Shown here: in pieces, positions 50,769 through 61,475 of the stretch
Layout: each line of letters opens with the position of its first letter
How positions within the stretch are numbered: the stretch's first letter is position 1
NCBI RefSeq assembly: GCF_949987535.1
Contig: NC_080077.1
Location: 37,838,561-37,902,560 of the forward strand
From: Balaenoptera acutorostrata
Lineage: Eukaryota > Chordata > Mammalia > Artiodactyla > Balaenopteridae
Length of the DNA: 64,000 nt
Direction of reading: 5' to 3'
Position numbers and translations under genes: made by a program
The notes under the pieces: generated by a model
What the model saw: the letters and a program-made list of their open reading frames with translations, nothing else
Databases searched by the model: none
What the model was told of the DNA's origin: nothing

Positions 50769-50881
50769 GATGAATTGGGAGATTGGGATTGACAAGTATA
50801 CACTGATGTGTATAAAATTGATGACTAATAAGGACCTGCTGTATAAAAAAATAAATAAAATAAAATTTAAAAATTTTTTAC

Positions 50882-50896
50882 AAAGTATGAATTTTG
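50882..50896. repeat. L1 target-site duplication, right copy
   Basis: AAAGTATGAATTTTG, directly after the A-rich tail of the L1 and identical to 44965-44979. Confidence 0.93.
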
Positions 50897-51679
50897 TAAA
50901 ACATCTCATACATCTAATATATGGCTATTTAAAAAATCAACACTAATTCTATGAAGAGATTTTTTACAAGGACATAAAGTAATGCAGTTCAGGTTTGTAG
51001 CTTTCTGAAGATGTGACTTCAGACAGGACACTTAATGTGTCCCTTTGCTTCCTTTTCTGGAGTATCAACATATTTTGTTGACCTTCTAATAACTAGCTAG
51101 CATACACATTGATATCAAGAAAACTGCTATGTGGCCGCTAAGTGTTAGGTGAAAGTGTGTAAATTCGGACACTAGGATTTAAATGGTAATTTTGGTGGCT
51201 TTCTGTGAGAATAAAAACACACTACTAATGAACGTATATAGTTGCAGGGCCAGTTCATCTCAGGACACAGGTGGCCTAAACAATATCATGAGCAGGGTCA
51301 ATATGATTCATCAGGAAGCAGCTTTGGATTTGCTCAAAAGTTCAATCAAGCAAATGACTAAGTTCCCATCAATACCGTACTATAACATACGTCAAGAGAT
51401 GACCTTAACCTGAAATAGTATTAGTTTTTAAGTAAAAAGTAATTTCCCTTCATTACAAAAATGGATTCTTCAGAAAATTGTACCCTAGGTAAATGAAAGA
51501 TTCATTGGAGGAAGGAAGCCTTTGTTACTGTCCATCAGAATGCCAAGCATCTAACCAACACGAAAAGCTTAGTTTTGGTGTGTTTGATTTTTGAACTGTT
51601 TCTGACAATAATTGACTGAAAGATTGAGTTAACTTTCAAGGTTAATTATTCTACCTATAGTTGGATGATGGAATCTGTG

Positions 51680-51952
51680 TAGAGAAGAATTCATATCCTA
51701 GTTCCATCATCAGAAAGGATACTGTTCAATTAATAGCTATATCAAATAATTTAATCCTAATATTAACTAGTGGAAAGCAGAGCTTTATAACAATTATAAT
51801 TTTATTTTTCTATCTGTTCCTTAGTTTCATCATCTGTACATAGCTCACAGAGTTTTTCCAAGGATTTTGTGAGCTAATCCATGCAAGGCATTTAGAGTAG
51901 AGCCTGGAATGCAGTATAAACTCAATTAAGTGTTAGTGATTATCATCATCAT
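51680..51952 (+). mobile_element. MIR SINE
   Basis: CTTAGTTTCATCATCTGTAC, GATTTTGTGAGCTAATCCAT, GAGCCTGGAATGCAGTATAA, ACTCAATTAAGTGTTAGTGA. Plus orientation; the left edge is approximate. Confidence 0.72.
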
Positions 51953-52334
51953 TCAAAATCTTTTCCTATCTACTCTACAGTGGTATTTTGTTAAAAGCAC
52001 AGAAGAGATTCCAATGTATTCTGGGATCACCTAGTTTAGTGAGGGCCATCCATTTTGCCCAAAGCCAGGGAATATGTTATAAATGTACTACCTGGGGCTG
52101 TCTACCTAAACAGCACCCTCTGGAGTTGTGTAACATATTAGCCTTGAATTTGGTCCAGAGACAGTTCCTATTTAGAAAATAACAAGATGATGAGTAAAAA
52201 GGGCTGGCTGACTTAGTATAACTTGCATATGTAGCTTGGAGGGCATTATATTTCTAGGATTTATACTAACATTTCACAAATTAATTTTCTATCTTACAGC
52301 AACAAATAATAACTGCTTTTACTTCTTGGTGCTG

Positions 52335-52445
52335 TTTTATGTCATTTATCTTATAAACATTATCCAGTAGGTAAATAACAGCCAAGTGGTGATTTGAACC
52401 TTGATCTGCTAGGTGAAAAATATTGTGCTCTTTTCCTGTTGCCAC
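52335..52445 (-). mobile_element. MIR fragment
   Basis: CCAAGTGGTGATTTGAACCT resembles the reversed MIR middle. Diverged. Confidence 0.5.
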
Positions 52446-52664
52446 TCAGTGAGATGACACACTGAATTATTAAAATACAATGAGTATACATGGAGTATTC
52501 TTGTTATGTCCTTTCTTTCAGAATCCACATAATTCTCTTTTACTATATTATTTAATATGAATTAGATATGGTAGATGAATAAGAACTGTGCAATGAATAA
52601 AATGGCATTAAACATAGCCAAAGCTTTTAGACATTTTTTTTTTTTTAGCACAAATATACTCTGG

Positions 52665-52816
52665 CCTCAGCACTTTTGTGCCTGCTCACGCTTCTCCCTG
52701 GAAGTCTCCTCCTCTGGGTGTTCACATGCCTCATTCTCCTGCTTTACTCAGGGCTCTTCTGAACCATCCCATCACGCACAAAGCCTTCCAAAAACAGCAC
52801 ATGAGCTCGCGCGCAT

Positions 52817-52870
<54 letters not shown>

Positions 52871-53085
52871 CTACATTACCTACATCTACCTATCTACCTT
52901 TCCTCTTACCTTGGTTCTGTTCTTCTGGCAATAACCATTATCACCACTGTCCTGCTATGTATATTTATTTATTATCTGTTTCTTCCTATGAGAATGTAAG
53001 CTCCAAAAACTGCTATATCCCTAGAACCATGACCAGTCTATGTTATATATAGTAGATGCTCAGTAATATAATAACGCTGAATCAG
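52665..53085 (+). mobile_element. LINE-2 3' end interrupted by a (CA)n array
   Basis: Left part: CTTCTCCCTGGAAGTCTCCT and GGTGTTCACATGCCTCATTC. Right part: TATTTATTTATTATCTGTTT, GAGAATGTAAGCTCCAAAAA and GTAGATGCTCAGTAATATAA. The two halves are in L2 order and are separated by the microsatellite at 52818. Confidence 0.7.
52818..52868. repeat. (CA)n microsatellite
   Basis: About 25 perfect CA units, preceded by CGCGCGCATG so that alternating purine-pyrimidine sequence runs from 52808. Translations of it give runs of His and Thr and are not coding. Confidence 0.98.
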
Positions 53086-54654
53086 TGAAAACATCAAAAT
53101 TAAATATCAGTTATTTCAAATATTTTTCTATCTTTTTTTCCCCAATGGGCTTTTAAGAATAATTTTTAAGAAATGGTAACTTTCAGGAAACAAACATTTA
53201 CTATTCTATATCTGAAAAACCACCATGACAAATGAATGTGTTGTTCAAAGATATTTTACTCAAAGCTCTGAAAAGATACTTTCAACTTGAGGTATGAAAT
53301 AGGCATTTAAAAAGGACATGGAATACAGTCATCAAAATATAATGAACATTGAATAAGAAATTCAATGATCAGAGATTAGTCAATAAAGCCAAAAATCAAA
53401 TTAAACTAAATCATTATTTCTAATTTATTCAAATATTAATGACACAAGCACATTACAAAAGTAAAATATAACTTTAAATCCCACAGGCTGTCTGCTACCA
53501 TAATTTTGCCAAGGAGCACCAAAGGAAAACACGGGACAAATTCTTGGAAAATTTCAAATAGAAAAAAATTTCTGTAAAACACAAAACTAATGCTTTCTAA
53601 GAATATAAAATACTTGAGTTATAAATCTACCTTTATCAATAAAGCTCATGTTAAATTACAGTAATTATCAAAATATATTTTAAATAGAAGCCCAAAAGCA
53701 GTATATACAATTGTGAACCACTAGGCAAAATGGATATATGCAGTGTTAATACAATTAATATATGAAAACACACTGCAGAGATGATGGATTACATTTAAAA
53801 TGTTATATTCATTATAGATACCTTATATTTATCAGTGAATGTTAATTTACAAAAATTTCCCAAATTCTGTCAGGTGAGCTATTCAAACTTAAAAGTCCTC
53901 AATCTGTTCTGTTTACCAGGATAGGTCTTTATAATGCTTTCTATTTTAGTATTATATATATTTAAATATATTTTAAATACTTAGAAACATCTAGAATGCC
54001 TAATTCCTTTCTATTCTTTGGAAATTTCTTATTGCTTCTTTTTAAGGATGCTTTAAAGAACTAGATGCCAAACTACCTTTGATTATCTCTTTTGTTTAAT
54101 CAAGGCCTTTAATCAAATTCAATATCTATTTGTTCAATAAGTGTCCTTTTAAAAGGAGAAAGTGGCTTGATTTAAAATTGACATCTGGCCAGCACCTCCT
54201 GATGTGACCCTTTTAGCTCCCACTAAAATGCATGTGAAGGCAAAGGAAAAAGACAAGAACTCAGTAGCAAAAACTAGGGCTGGCAGTTAATACCCTACCA
54301 GGCAGAATTTCTTTAAATACCAGAGTTGAGGAAGGAGATACAGAGGAGGAGGAGTAAAGAAAAAACAAAACGCAATGCCAAATAGAGAACTAAGTGGAAA
54401 ATACCATGAAAGAAATAATATTCGTTCCGATTAAACACTCATTTTTAAATTAAAAGTGACTTTTTCAGAACCTAACATCTCCTTGTTCTCTCATGTAAAA
54501 CTTTTGGATCTAATTCAATGGAAGACGCATCCACACTAATGAATGTTGGCAGATGCTTTAAGACATTACCTAACCAAGTGATTTTTGAGTAATTACATGA
54601 AGAAAATTGTTCACAAGGCTAAGATAATCAGATCAAGAAACGGAAAAGCATAGA

Positions 54655-54715
54655 CAATGGCATCTGACTGACACACAGTAGATACTCAACAAACAGTGGC
54701 TATTATTATTACCTG
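54655..54715 (+). mobile_element. MIR 3' fragment
   Basis: ACACACAGTAGATACTCAAC and AAACAGTGGCTATTATTATT match the MIR tail. Confidence 0.6.
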
Positions 54716-56330
54716 TATCATTGAAGGTGACAGCCCATTTAACACTCAGGATTTGCTTTTAGTCTTTAGCTGTGTACTGTCCCTGAAGATTAAAGTTTTT
54801 GTGGAGCAAAACCTAGGCAAACTTTAAAAGAAGAAAACTTTGTCTTATGTGTTCTGCCTCCTTCCCTTTTATCTTCCCCTTGTCATTTCTTGAATTCTTG
54901 GTTCCCTTTTATCACCACCATAAGTATACCTTCAAAGTTACTGCTTTCCAGAGTGATTTAAGTCTAAAGAGCCTGTACTAATGTGTCTGAGATGCCAGTA
55001 GCTTAGTGTGTTAACCTTCCCAGGTTTTTACTGAATTTCACTCCCTGTCTTTTTGGAGACACATCTTAATTGAAATCATGAATCTAACAGCAAAATTTTA
55101 GGTTCCATGGCAGACCAGGGAGGGGCAGACTTGGGAGCTGGCAGATCTTAGATCATTTCTCAGACCTCTTTTCTGCTGCACCCAAACATAGCAGGCTAGG
55201 GAGACTACTAAAGGCACTTGGACCCCAGAGTCTCTGGCTGAACTGTGATGTCATGGGGTGGCTAGGAGCAAAGAAGTAAAATGCACTCTTTCTGTAAATT
55301 TTGCCTAAGATATTAAATAGTTGGGTCTAAGAGCCAGTATATATTTAAACAAAAGCAGTTGCTTTTTTCCTTAAATTCTAAAAGGTACACTATTTTTTAC
55401 ACAGCAAACTTTTTATTGAGTTAAAAAAAAACCTCAGTTGAAGCATTTTTGAACATTTCCTAGAGATTCAATGTGAAATAGTTTGTGTCAGAAGAATAGA
55501 AATTGGTACAGGCATTCAAATCTGCAAAATGCAATTCTCTCTTGAGCTACTTTGTGAACGGCTTATTTAGAAGGCAGTAATAGTAATGTAGATATTTAAT
55601 TAAATATTAAATACCAAATCGGTTCATACATTAGACTTCATTAGCACACTCCAACAAGGAAGCTCAACTGAAACTAAAGTTAAACATATACGATTACTAA
55701 TAAACCAAGAATAATATAAACAAAACTTGGTAAATCATTATGTTCTGGCAGTTCCTATCTTAAGAGAAAATAATTTCTAGTCATACTAGTAGCTTTGTGT
55801 CTGTTACTTAAACACCATCCTCATTCATTTAGAGCAAACACTCAAGAATAATAATTTAAGAAAATGCTGTTCATTTCAATTATGTGAAATGTATGAGATG
55901 CAAAGAAGACAGTACACCCAGAGGGCAACTGCTGTCCTTTCTTCTTTTCTCTGTGAAAGCCACACCTATCCGTCTGAAAACCTGTCTGACCCTTAGATTG
56001 CGTAAAAAAAAAAAAAAAATTGCTAAGCTGTTTTTGCATCAGCAAAAAGAGGTGGAGGAAGACAAGCATGAACCAAGAAAACTATTTACTGAAACTAGTC
56101 TAAAATAACTGGAGCAATAGAGAAATCTGACCATTTTTAAAGATTCTATAACAAGGGTAAGATCAACTGGAAATAAAATTGCAAGGGTATAAACAGTTTT
56201 TTCAGAAATTTCTCCCAATGAATATGCATGGAGAGACTGCAGTTTGTAGCAGTTTATGTCTACTAGTTAGGAAAACAAAGGTTTTTATATTTGTCTATAT
56301 CTTTCAGGGGAATAACACAATAGAAATGAT

Positions 56331-56443
56331 AGAAAAAAAGGGAAGGAGGGAAGGAGGGAGGAAGGGAGGGATGGAAGAAAGTAAGGAAGGAGGAAGAGAG
56401 AGAGAGGAGAAATAAAAGAGAGAGTAAGAAAAGAGAGAGAAAG
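56331..56443. repeat. GGAA/GA polypurine tract
   Basis: GGAAGGAGGGAAGGAGGGAG and similar units, then GA dinucleotides, almost all purine on the plus strand. Confidence 0.95.
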
Positions 56444-56562
56444 GCAGTCAATATCAAATTATAATGCCAGGAGAAGAGTCAGCTGCCATGAACCAAAGTC
56501 CTGTGGCATCATGATGCATTATTACATGGATATAGCTCTCCATGGCATATATTCATATTCAT

Positions 56563-56630
56563 TCTCTCTCTCTTTCTCTACTTCCCTCCCTCTCTCTCTC
56601 TCTCTCTGTCTCTTGCCTCCTTCTTATTCT
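56563..56630. repeat. (CT)n polypyrimidine tract
   Basis: CTCTCTCTTTCTCTA, CCCTCCCTCTCTCTCTCTC and further pyrimidines. It is complementary in character to the tract at 56331. Confidence 0.93.
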
Positions 56631-57179
56631 TTCTAGAAAGACATGGCATCATTTGAAAGACAATCACCTCTGCTTCTAAGAAAGTGAAAAAAATTTACTG
56701 TCCAGGTGCCATGTCTGCGAGAGGGCTTGACAGGAAGTGTTTTGAAGAAATCACAAGGGCTCTTGCAGCACAATTAAATGTGCCCTTTGTCTACATAACC
56801 TACCTTTATCCCTTTCTTGAACTGGCTTGTGAGGGTGGATGAGAAGAGAAAAAAAACTAGTTATACAAGAGCCTTGATTTTCATCCTATGCCTTTACCCA
56901 AGTTCTAGCAACAGACCCATGAATACAAATAGAGAAAAAAAATGGTTCCAGGTCAAAGAACATATACTCTTATATGTACATTTCAGACACCTCTGCTCAG
57001 GGAATCCCACTCTACCTACTTTTTTGTTCTTTGTGAACTGATTATATAAAATTACATGCAATGTGGTATAAAAATACATATTAATAAGGTATCATTTTCA
57101 ACCATTAAATCAAGGAAAAACATTTTAATTGATAGCAGTGAATGTTAATATCAGTATGAAGAAACTAATAGTCTCATGT

Positions 57180-58480
57180 ATTGCTCGTAGCATCGTAAAT
57201 TATAAACCTTTTTTGCAAATAATTTAGTGACTTCAGTTCAATATGATGAACTCAGCTGATATGAAAAATTTATCATACACAAACACATAAAAATACTGAA
57301 TGAAATGAAACATTTTTGCTATCTAATTAAGCTTGAAACCAAGAGAGGGAAATCACCAGGATCCAGAAGAAAGAGGGGTCTCCAAGGAAGGGGCCAGATA
57401 CAGGCTATAGCTGAGGGCAATCAAGGGAGGGGAAAGGATCCAATCACAAGGAGATCTTGATCTGAGCTAAACGTACAAGGCCACAGAGGGCTGCTCCATT
57501 TGCAATACCTCACCAAAGGCAAGAGGGGAAGCCATCAGCCTTGCTGGATGGTAGAAAGAGAATCATTCCAAAAAGTTGGAAACCAAGGCTTAAACTGTGC
57601 TCAGGACTGGGATGTCCAGACTCATAGCACTCTGTGATTCGTGGACCCCGAGCAAAAACTGGATATGATGACTGGTCTGGGATTAGGTAATGCTTAACTT
57701 CTTTGTAAGTATGGCTCTCTAACCTGGAGCACAAGGGATGTCTGTGGAACACAATCCCAGTAACGATGCATGTAACCATAAGAAAGTGCAAGGTTAAGAA
57801 CGAGGAAACACACATGCACGAAGCAACAGTCACCACAAATGGGATTTTTGCAGCCCAAGCAATGGACACAGCTGAATAAATGAAAAAAGACTTTAAGGTA
57901 AGTAGGTTTAAAACCTTCAAATTGAGTAAGGGAAGAGTAGAAACTATTAGGCAAGGATAAGGTTGCCGCAGGAAAAAAAAAGTAAAAGAGGTCAAAATGA
58001 AGTAGATAGAAATTCTAGATGAAAAGCACAGTCATTGAAATAACTCAACCAACAAGTTGATTTCTAGGCTCAACAGAGTTGAAGACAAAATTAAAGAATT
58101 AGATGATAGATCTCAGAAAATTATCTAGAATTTAATTTTATATATATGTTGAATATACATATATTAAATATATGTATATATTCAATAATTGTATTTATCA
58201 AACATATCCAAAATATTGATAAAGCTATATATATTATACAAAGATGTTCATCATTGAATTCAATTTCAATAATAAAAATCAAAACCCCAAAATAATTGTA
58301 ACATACACTGATAAGACTGTGAAGTTGTTATAAATCCATTTAGTGGAATAGCATGCTTTCTTTAAAATTAATTACAAAGTCTGTGGAGCAAATTGGTAAA
58401 TCCATATAAAAGAAATCTAAGTGAAAGAAAGGATAGTAATTTCTATGCAATAATTATGAGTATATAACATATATAGAAAT
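57180..58480 (+). mobile_element. Old L1 fragments (5'/ORF1 and ORF2 end pieces)
   Basis: Several decayed L1 pieces in plus orientation. GTAAAAGAGGTCAAAATGAA and AGAATTAGATGATAGATCTC (about 57980-58110) resemble ORF1 of old L1s. GATGTTCATCATTGAATTC and GTGGAATAGCATGC (58240-58350) resemble the ORF2 end. An AT palindrome at 58149-58185 lies between them. The 161-codon minus-strand frame at 57510-57995 has no protein features I recognise. Confidence 0.55.
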
Positions 58481-59849
58481 ATATATAGCAAAACAACATC
58501 GTACTAGTGACTGTGCTAGGGAAGTGAGGTTATATACTTTACTCTCTTCTATAGCCCTGTAGTTAGGAGTTGAGTATTACTAATCACCTGTATTAGATAA
58601 GTCCCCTAACTAAAATTTCTCAACTCCCAACATCACAGTTATAATGTAAAGTTTGGAATCTAGGGAAAAAAGTTCAGGCCTCTTTTCTCTTCATTAAATA
58701 CGACTTAACATCTCCAACAAAAGGCGTGCTCTACTTCTATGCCCCATTCTTCATTCACACTTTAAATGATGCTGTTATGGGAAAAAGCCCTCTATAAAGA
58801 AGCAGGAGCTCTCTGGGAAGTGTGCTCAGACCTCTGGTCCTTTGCAGGAACTGCTAGAGATGATGCAGACTTTGACAGCTCTTTCCTGGGCCTGGCAGAG
58901 TGCCTCAAAAAATATCTGTTCAATCAATAGACCATTATTGAGTCCTTAGAAATGGACACATTTTCTTACTGATTTTTCAAGGCTGTAGGACAGAGTATAA
59001 ATCTTCTTTACCTGCAGTTTAAATATTACTCCTAGAAAGTGTGATATAAATCAAGCCTGAATTTGCTACGTAACAACTTCCCATAATTCCTAATTATGCT
59101 CCAATGCCTTATGCTCTAGAGAAAACCATATTTAATTAATTAGCAATCTATACATGAAAGCTTTCTACTGCATACAGTTCAAGGAGAATAGCACAAATTC
59201 ATATTTTTAGAATATAACATGATACATGAATTTCTAGCATTACATCCTAAAAATTCTTAAAGATTAAATGTCTCTTCAAGATTGCAAAGATTTGGATTTA
59301 AGAAAAAAATTCTTTCAAAAGATTTTCAAAGGAAGCTTTGAAGATCTGTTATTGGAAGCTTAGGCAATGACCGCTTGATGACTGAAAATCCTATCCAGAT
59401 ATCTGCTTTTATCAAGAAAGATTTTCCTGCAAAGATCAAGTTTCTCATTCTGTTGCCTGCAAAACAGAAAGTCTTTCTGCTTTCTCATCATCTTTAAGAA
59501 GTTTCACCTTATACCCTTATGTTATGCAAGATCTATCTGTCTTTAAATTGCAGAGTCAACATTCTTGCATGGAATTTTTTATCCTTTGATGTCTCAATAT
59601 GCTGATATTTCAATGTCAAAAAGCTTCAGATACTTCCCTGAATGACCTGAGGCACCAGGTCTGAGGCTGAGTTTACAAAATCAATCCTTTCCATTGCGGC
59701 TATAAATCCTACATACAAGCCCTTAGAAAATACCTTTTATTTTTCTTCCTTTTGTCAACTACTGAAAAAAACCTGAATATTCATGTGACTATAGAGTGGT
59801 GAGATCACTGTAGTATATACAGAAGTCGAAATATAATACTGTACACATA

Positions 59850-60210
59850 ATCATAACAAAATTTTATTTAAAAAAACAAACAAACAGGGAAAGTCTGAAA
59901 AACTGTCACAGCCAAGAGGAGCCTACGGAGAGACATGATGACTAAATGTAAGGTGGTAACCTGGATGGGATCCTGGAAGAGAAGAAGGACATTAGGGAAA
60001 AACTGAGGAAATCTGAATAAGGTATGTACTTTGGTAAATAACAATGTATCAATATCGGTTCACGTGACAAATGCACCATACTAATGTAAGATGTTAATAA
60101 TAGGGGGTACTGGGTATGGGTTATACAGAAACTGTACTATCTTTGTAATAATTCTGTAAATCTACAACTGTCCTAAAATAAAAGCTTATTGAAAAAAATA
60201 AAAAATAAGA
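59850..60210 (+). mobile_element. L1MA/MB-like 3' end
   Basis: Good match to an L1M 3'UTR: AACAATGTATCAATATCGGT, GACAAATGCACCATACTAAT, GTAAGATGTTAATAATAGGG, AATTCTGTAAATCTACAACT and CCTAAAATAAAAGCTTATTG, ending in A-rich sequence. Confidence 0.8.
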
Positions 60211-61027
60211 GACTAACTTTCAAAGGAACAAGTCAGAATTAACATTTCAAAATGAGTGTGGCTCTTGTCCTTTGTGTATATATTTTGCATTTATAATTTT
60301 ACCTTTCCCTTTACACAAAAGGCTTGTAATGAACACAACAGAGGATCATTAAAAAAGATTCAGACCCTCACAGAACCTCACTAAGAGCTTTGTTCTTCTT
60401 CTACCGATGCTATCATGGCTCAGAACACTTCTGTACCTGCCTTTGGGGACAATTTCCTAGCCAGGCAAGAAAATCACTCTCATTATCTTGAACCTGCCAG
60501 GCATTTATTCTCCCTAGGGCTAGGGCTTGACTGCACTGCTTATCTCCCCTCAACTTCCACCCCCATACCTCTTGCCTGTGATTCACCAGCCACAGGAAAA
60601 CTATCCTATCTGGATGCTGGTGGGTGTGGTTTGAGGGTGAAGGCAGAGGAAAAGGCTAGGACGCAGGCTAGAACTGCAGTGTGATGACAGCCATTCCTAC
60701 ACCAGCCGCCTCCCACTCTTAGGCACACAACTGGACCTTAGTAACAGGGTTAAGATAGGATGTAGACCATAAGTCAAAAGAGAAATACTATCAGTGGTAT
60801 ATCTTGTTTCTTTTAATAATTGGTTTTAGATCTTATTTATACATTTCTCTAAAACTTTCCTACTGGATTTTTTCTAAAACTACCTCTGAGAAAGGTAACC
60901 TTATTTGATTGCTGAATTTTAAAGAAAAAAATTTTAACTCACCATTAAAGAAAAAAGATCAGAAGCAATTTTAAAACATGCATTTCAAGTGCAGAGTTTT
61001 GCAGAGCTTGATGCCATTTGGCTGCTG

Positions 61028-61250
61028 GACAATGAAACTAAACATAGATGTTGGGATCAATTAGTTCTAAGTTCCCATCACAGGCCTTCCCTAACTTCTC
61101 TGAACCTCAATTTCTTCCTCCCAAACCATTTACCTCACAAGGAGATTTCAGGACTAAAAAGGACAGCATAAGTGAAGGGGCACAGTGTGAGATCTGACAA
61201 CAGCTACTCACAAACACTCAGTAAACATTTAGCTTTTCCTTTACTACAAT
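61028..61250 (+). mobile_element. MIR SINE
   Basis: CTAACTTCTCTGAACCTCAA, TTTCTTCCTCCCAAACCATT, GAAGGGGCACAGTGTGAG and ACAAACACTCAGTAAACATT. Plus orientation. Confidence 0.7.
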
Positions 61251-61257
61251 TACCTTT

Positions 61258-61475
61258 CATCATGATGATGATGACATTGCTGTCTACCAATCCTCGAGTG
61301 TTCATCATGTACTAGCTTCTGTATCTCCATTATAACATGAGGATCCGGAGACTTGGGGAAGTTAAATACCTTTTCCAAGGTCACAAGTCCACAAGCAGCA
61401 GTGCTGGGAGTTTACTCCATATCTGCCTTACCCCAGAGCCAGTCCTGTTTGCCACTACGATGCTTACTCCCTCTT
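61258..61475 (-). mobile_element. MIR SINE, opposite orientation
   Basis: TATAACATGAGGATCCGGAG, GGGAAGTTAAATACCTTTTC, CAAGGTCACAAGTCCACAAG, CAGAGCCAGTCCTGTTTGCC. It lies tail to tail with the MIR at 61028. Confidence 0.78.

Larger units (their letters stand above)
44980..50881 (+). mobile_element. Near-full-length LINE-1, antisense to RNF217
   Basis: A 5.9-kb L1 in textbook order: 5'UTR (44980-45887), ORF1 remnant, 58-bp spacer, ORF2 remnant, 3'UTR with a G-rich tract (about 50735-50768) and an A-rich tail. It is flanked by a 15-bp target-site duplication, AAAGTATGAATTTTG, at 44965-44979 and 50882-50896. The 5' end starts close to CCAAGATGGCGG, as full-length mammalian L1s do, so I read it as not 5'-truncated. 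Both ORFs carry several frameshifts and stops, so it cannot make its own proteins. It lies opposite to RNF217, the usual orientation for intronic L1s. The sequence on both sides looks like an older L1M remnant, which suggests a nested insertion. Confidence 0.95.

Noticed and set aside
52575..53052. Frames with long His/Thr repeats
   Set aside because: Translation of the (CA)n microsatellite and L2.
56735..56790. Minus-strand CCKSPCDF peptide, first glance like a RING1 CCKK motif of RNF217
   Set aside because: Neighbouring residues do not match the expected RING1, spacing of cysteines is wrong and no proper splice sites frame it.
57510..57995. 161-codon minus-strand frame
   Set aside because: Lies across old L1 debris on the strand opposite to the L1, with no recognisable protein similarity.
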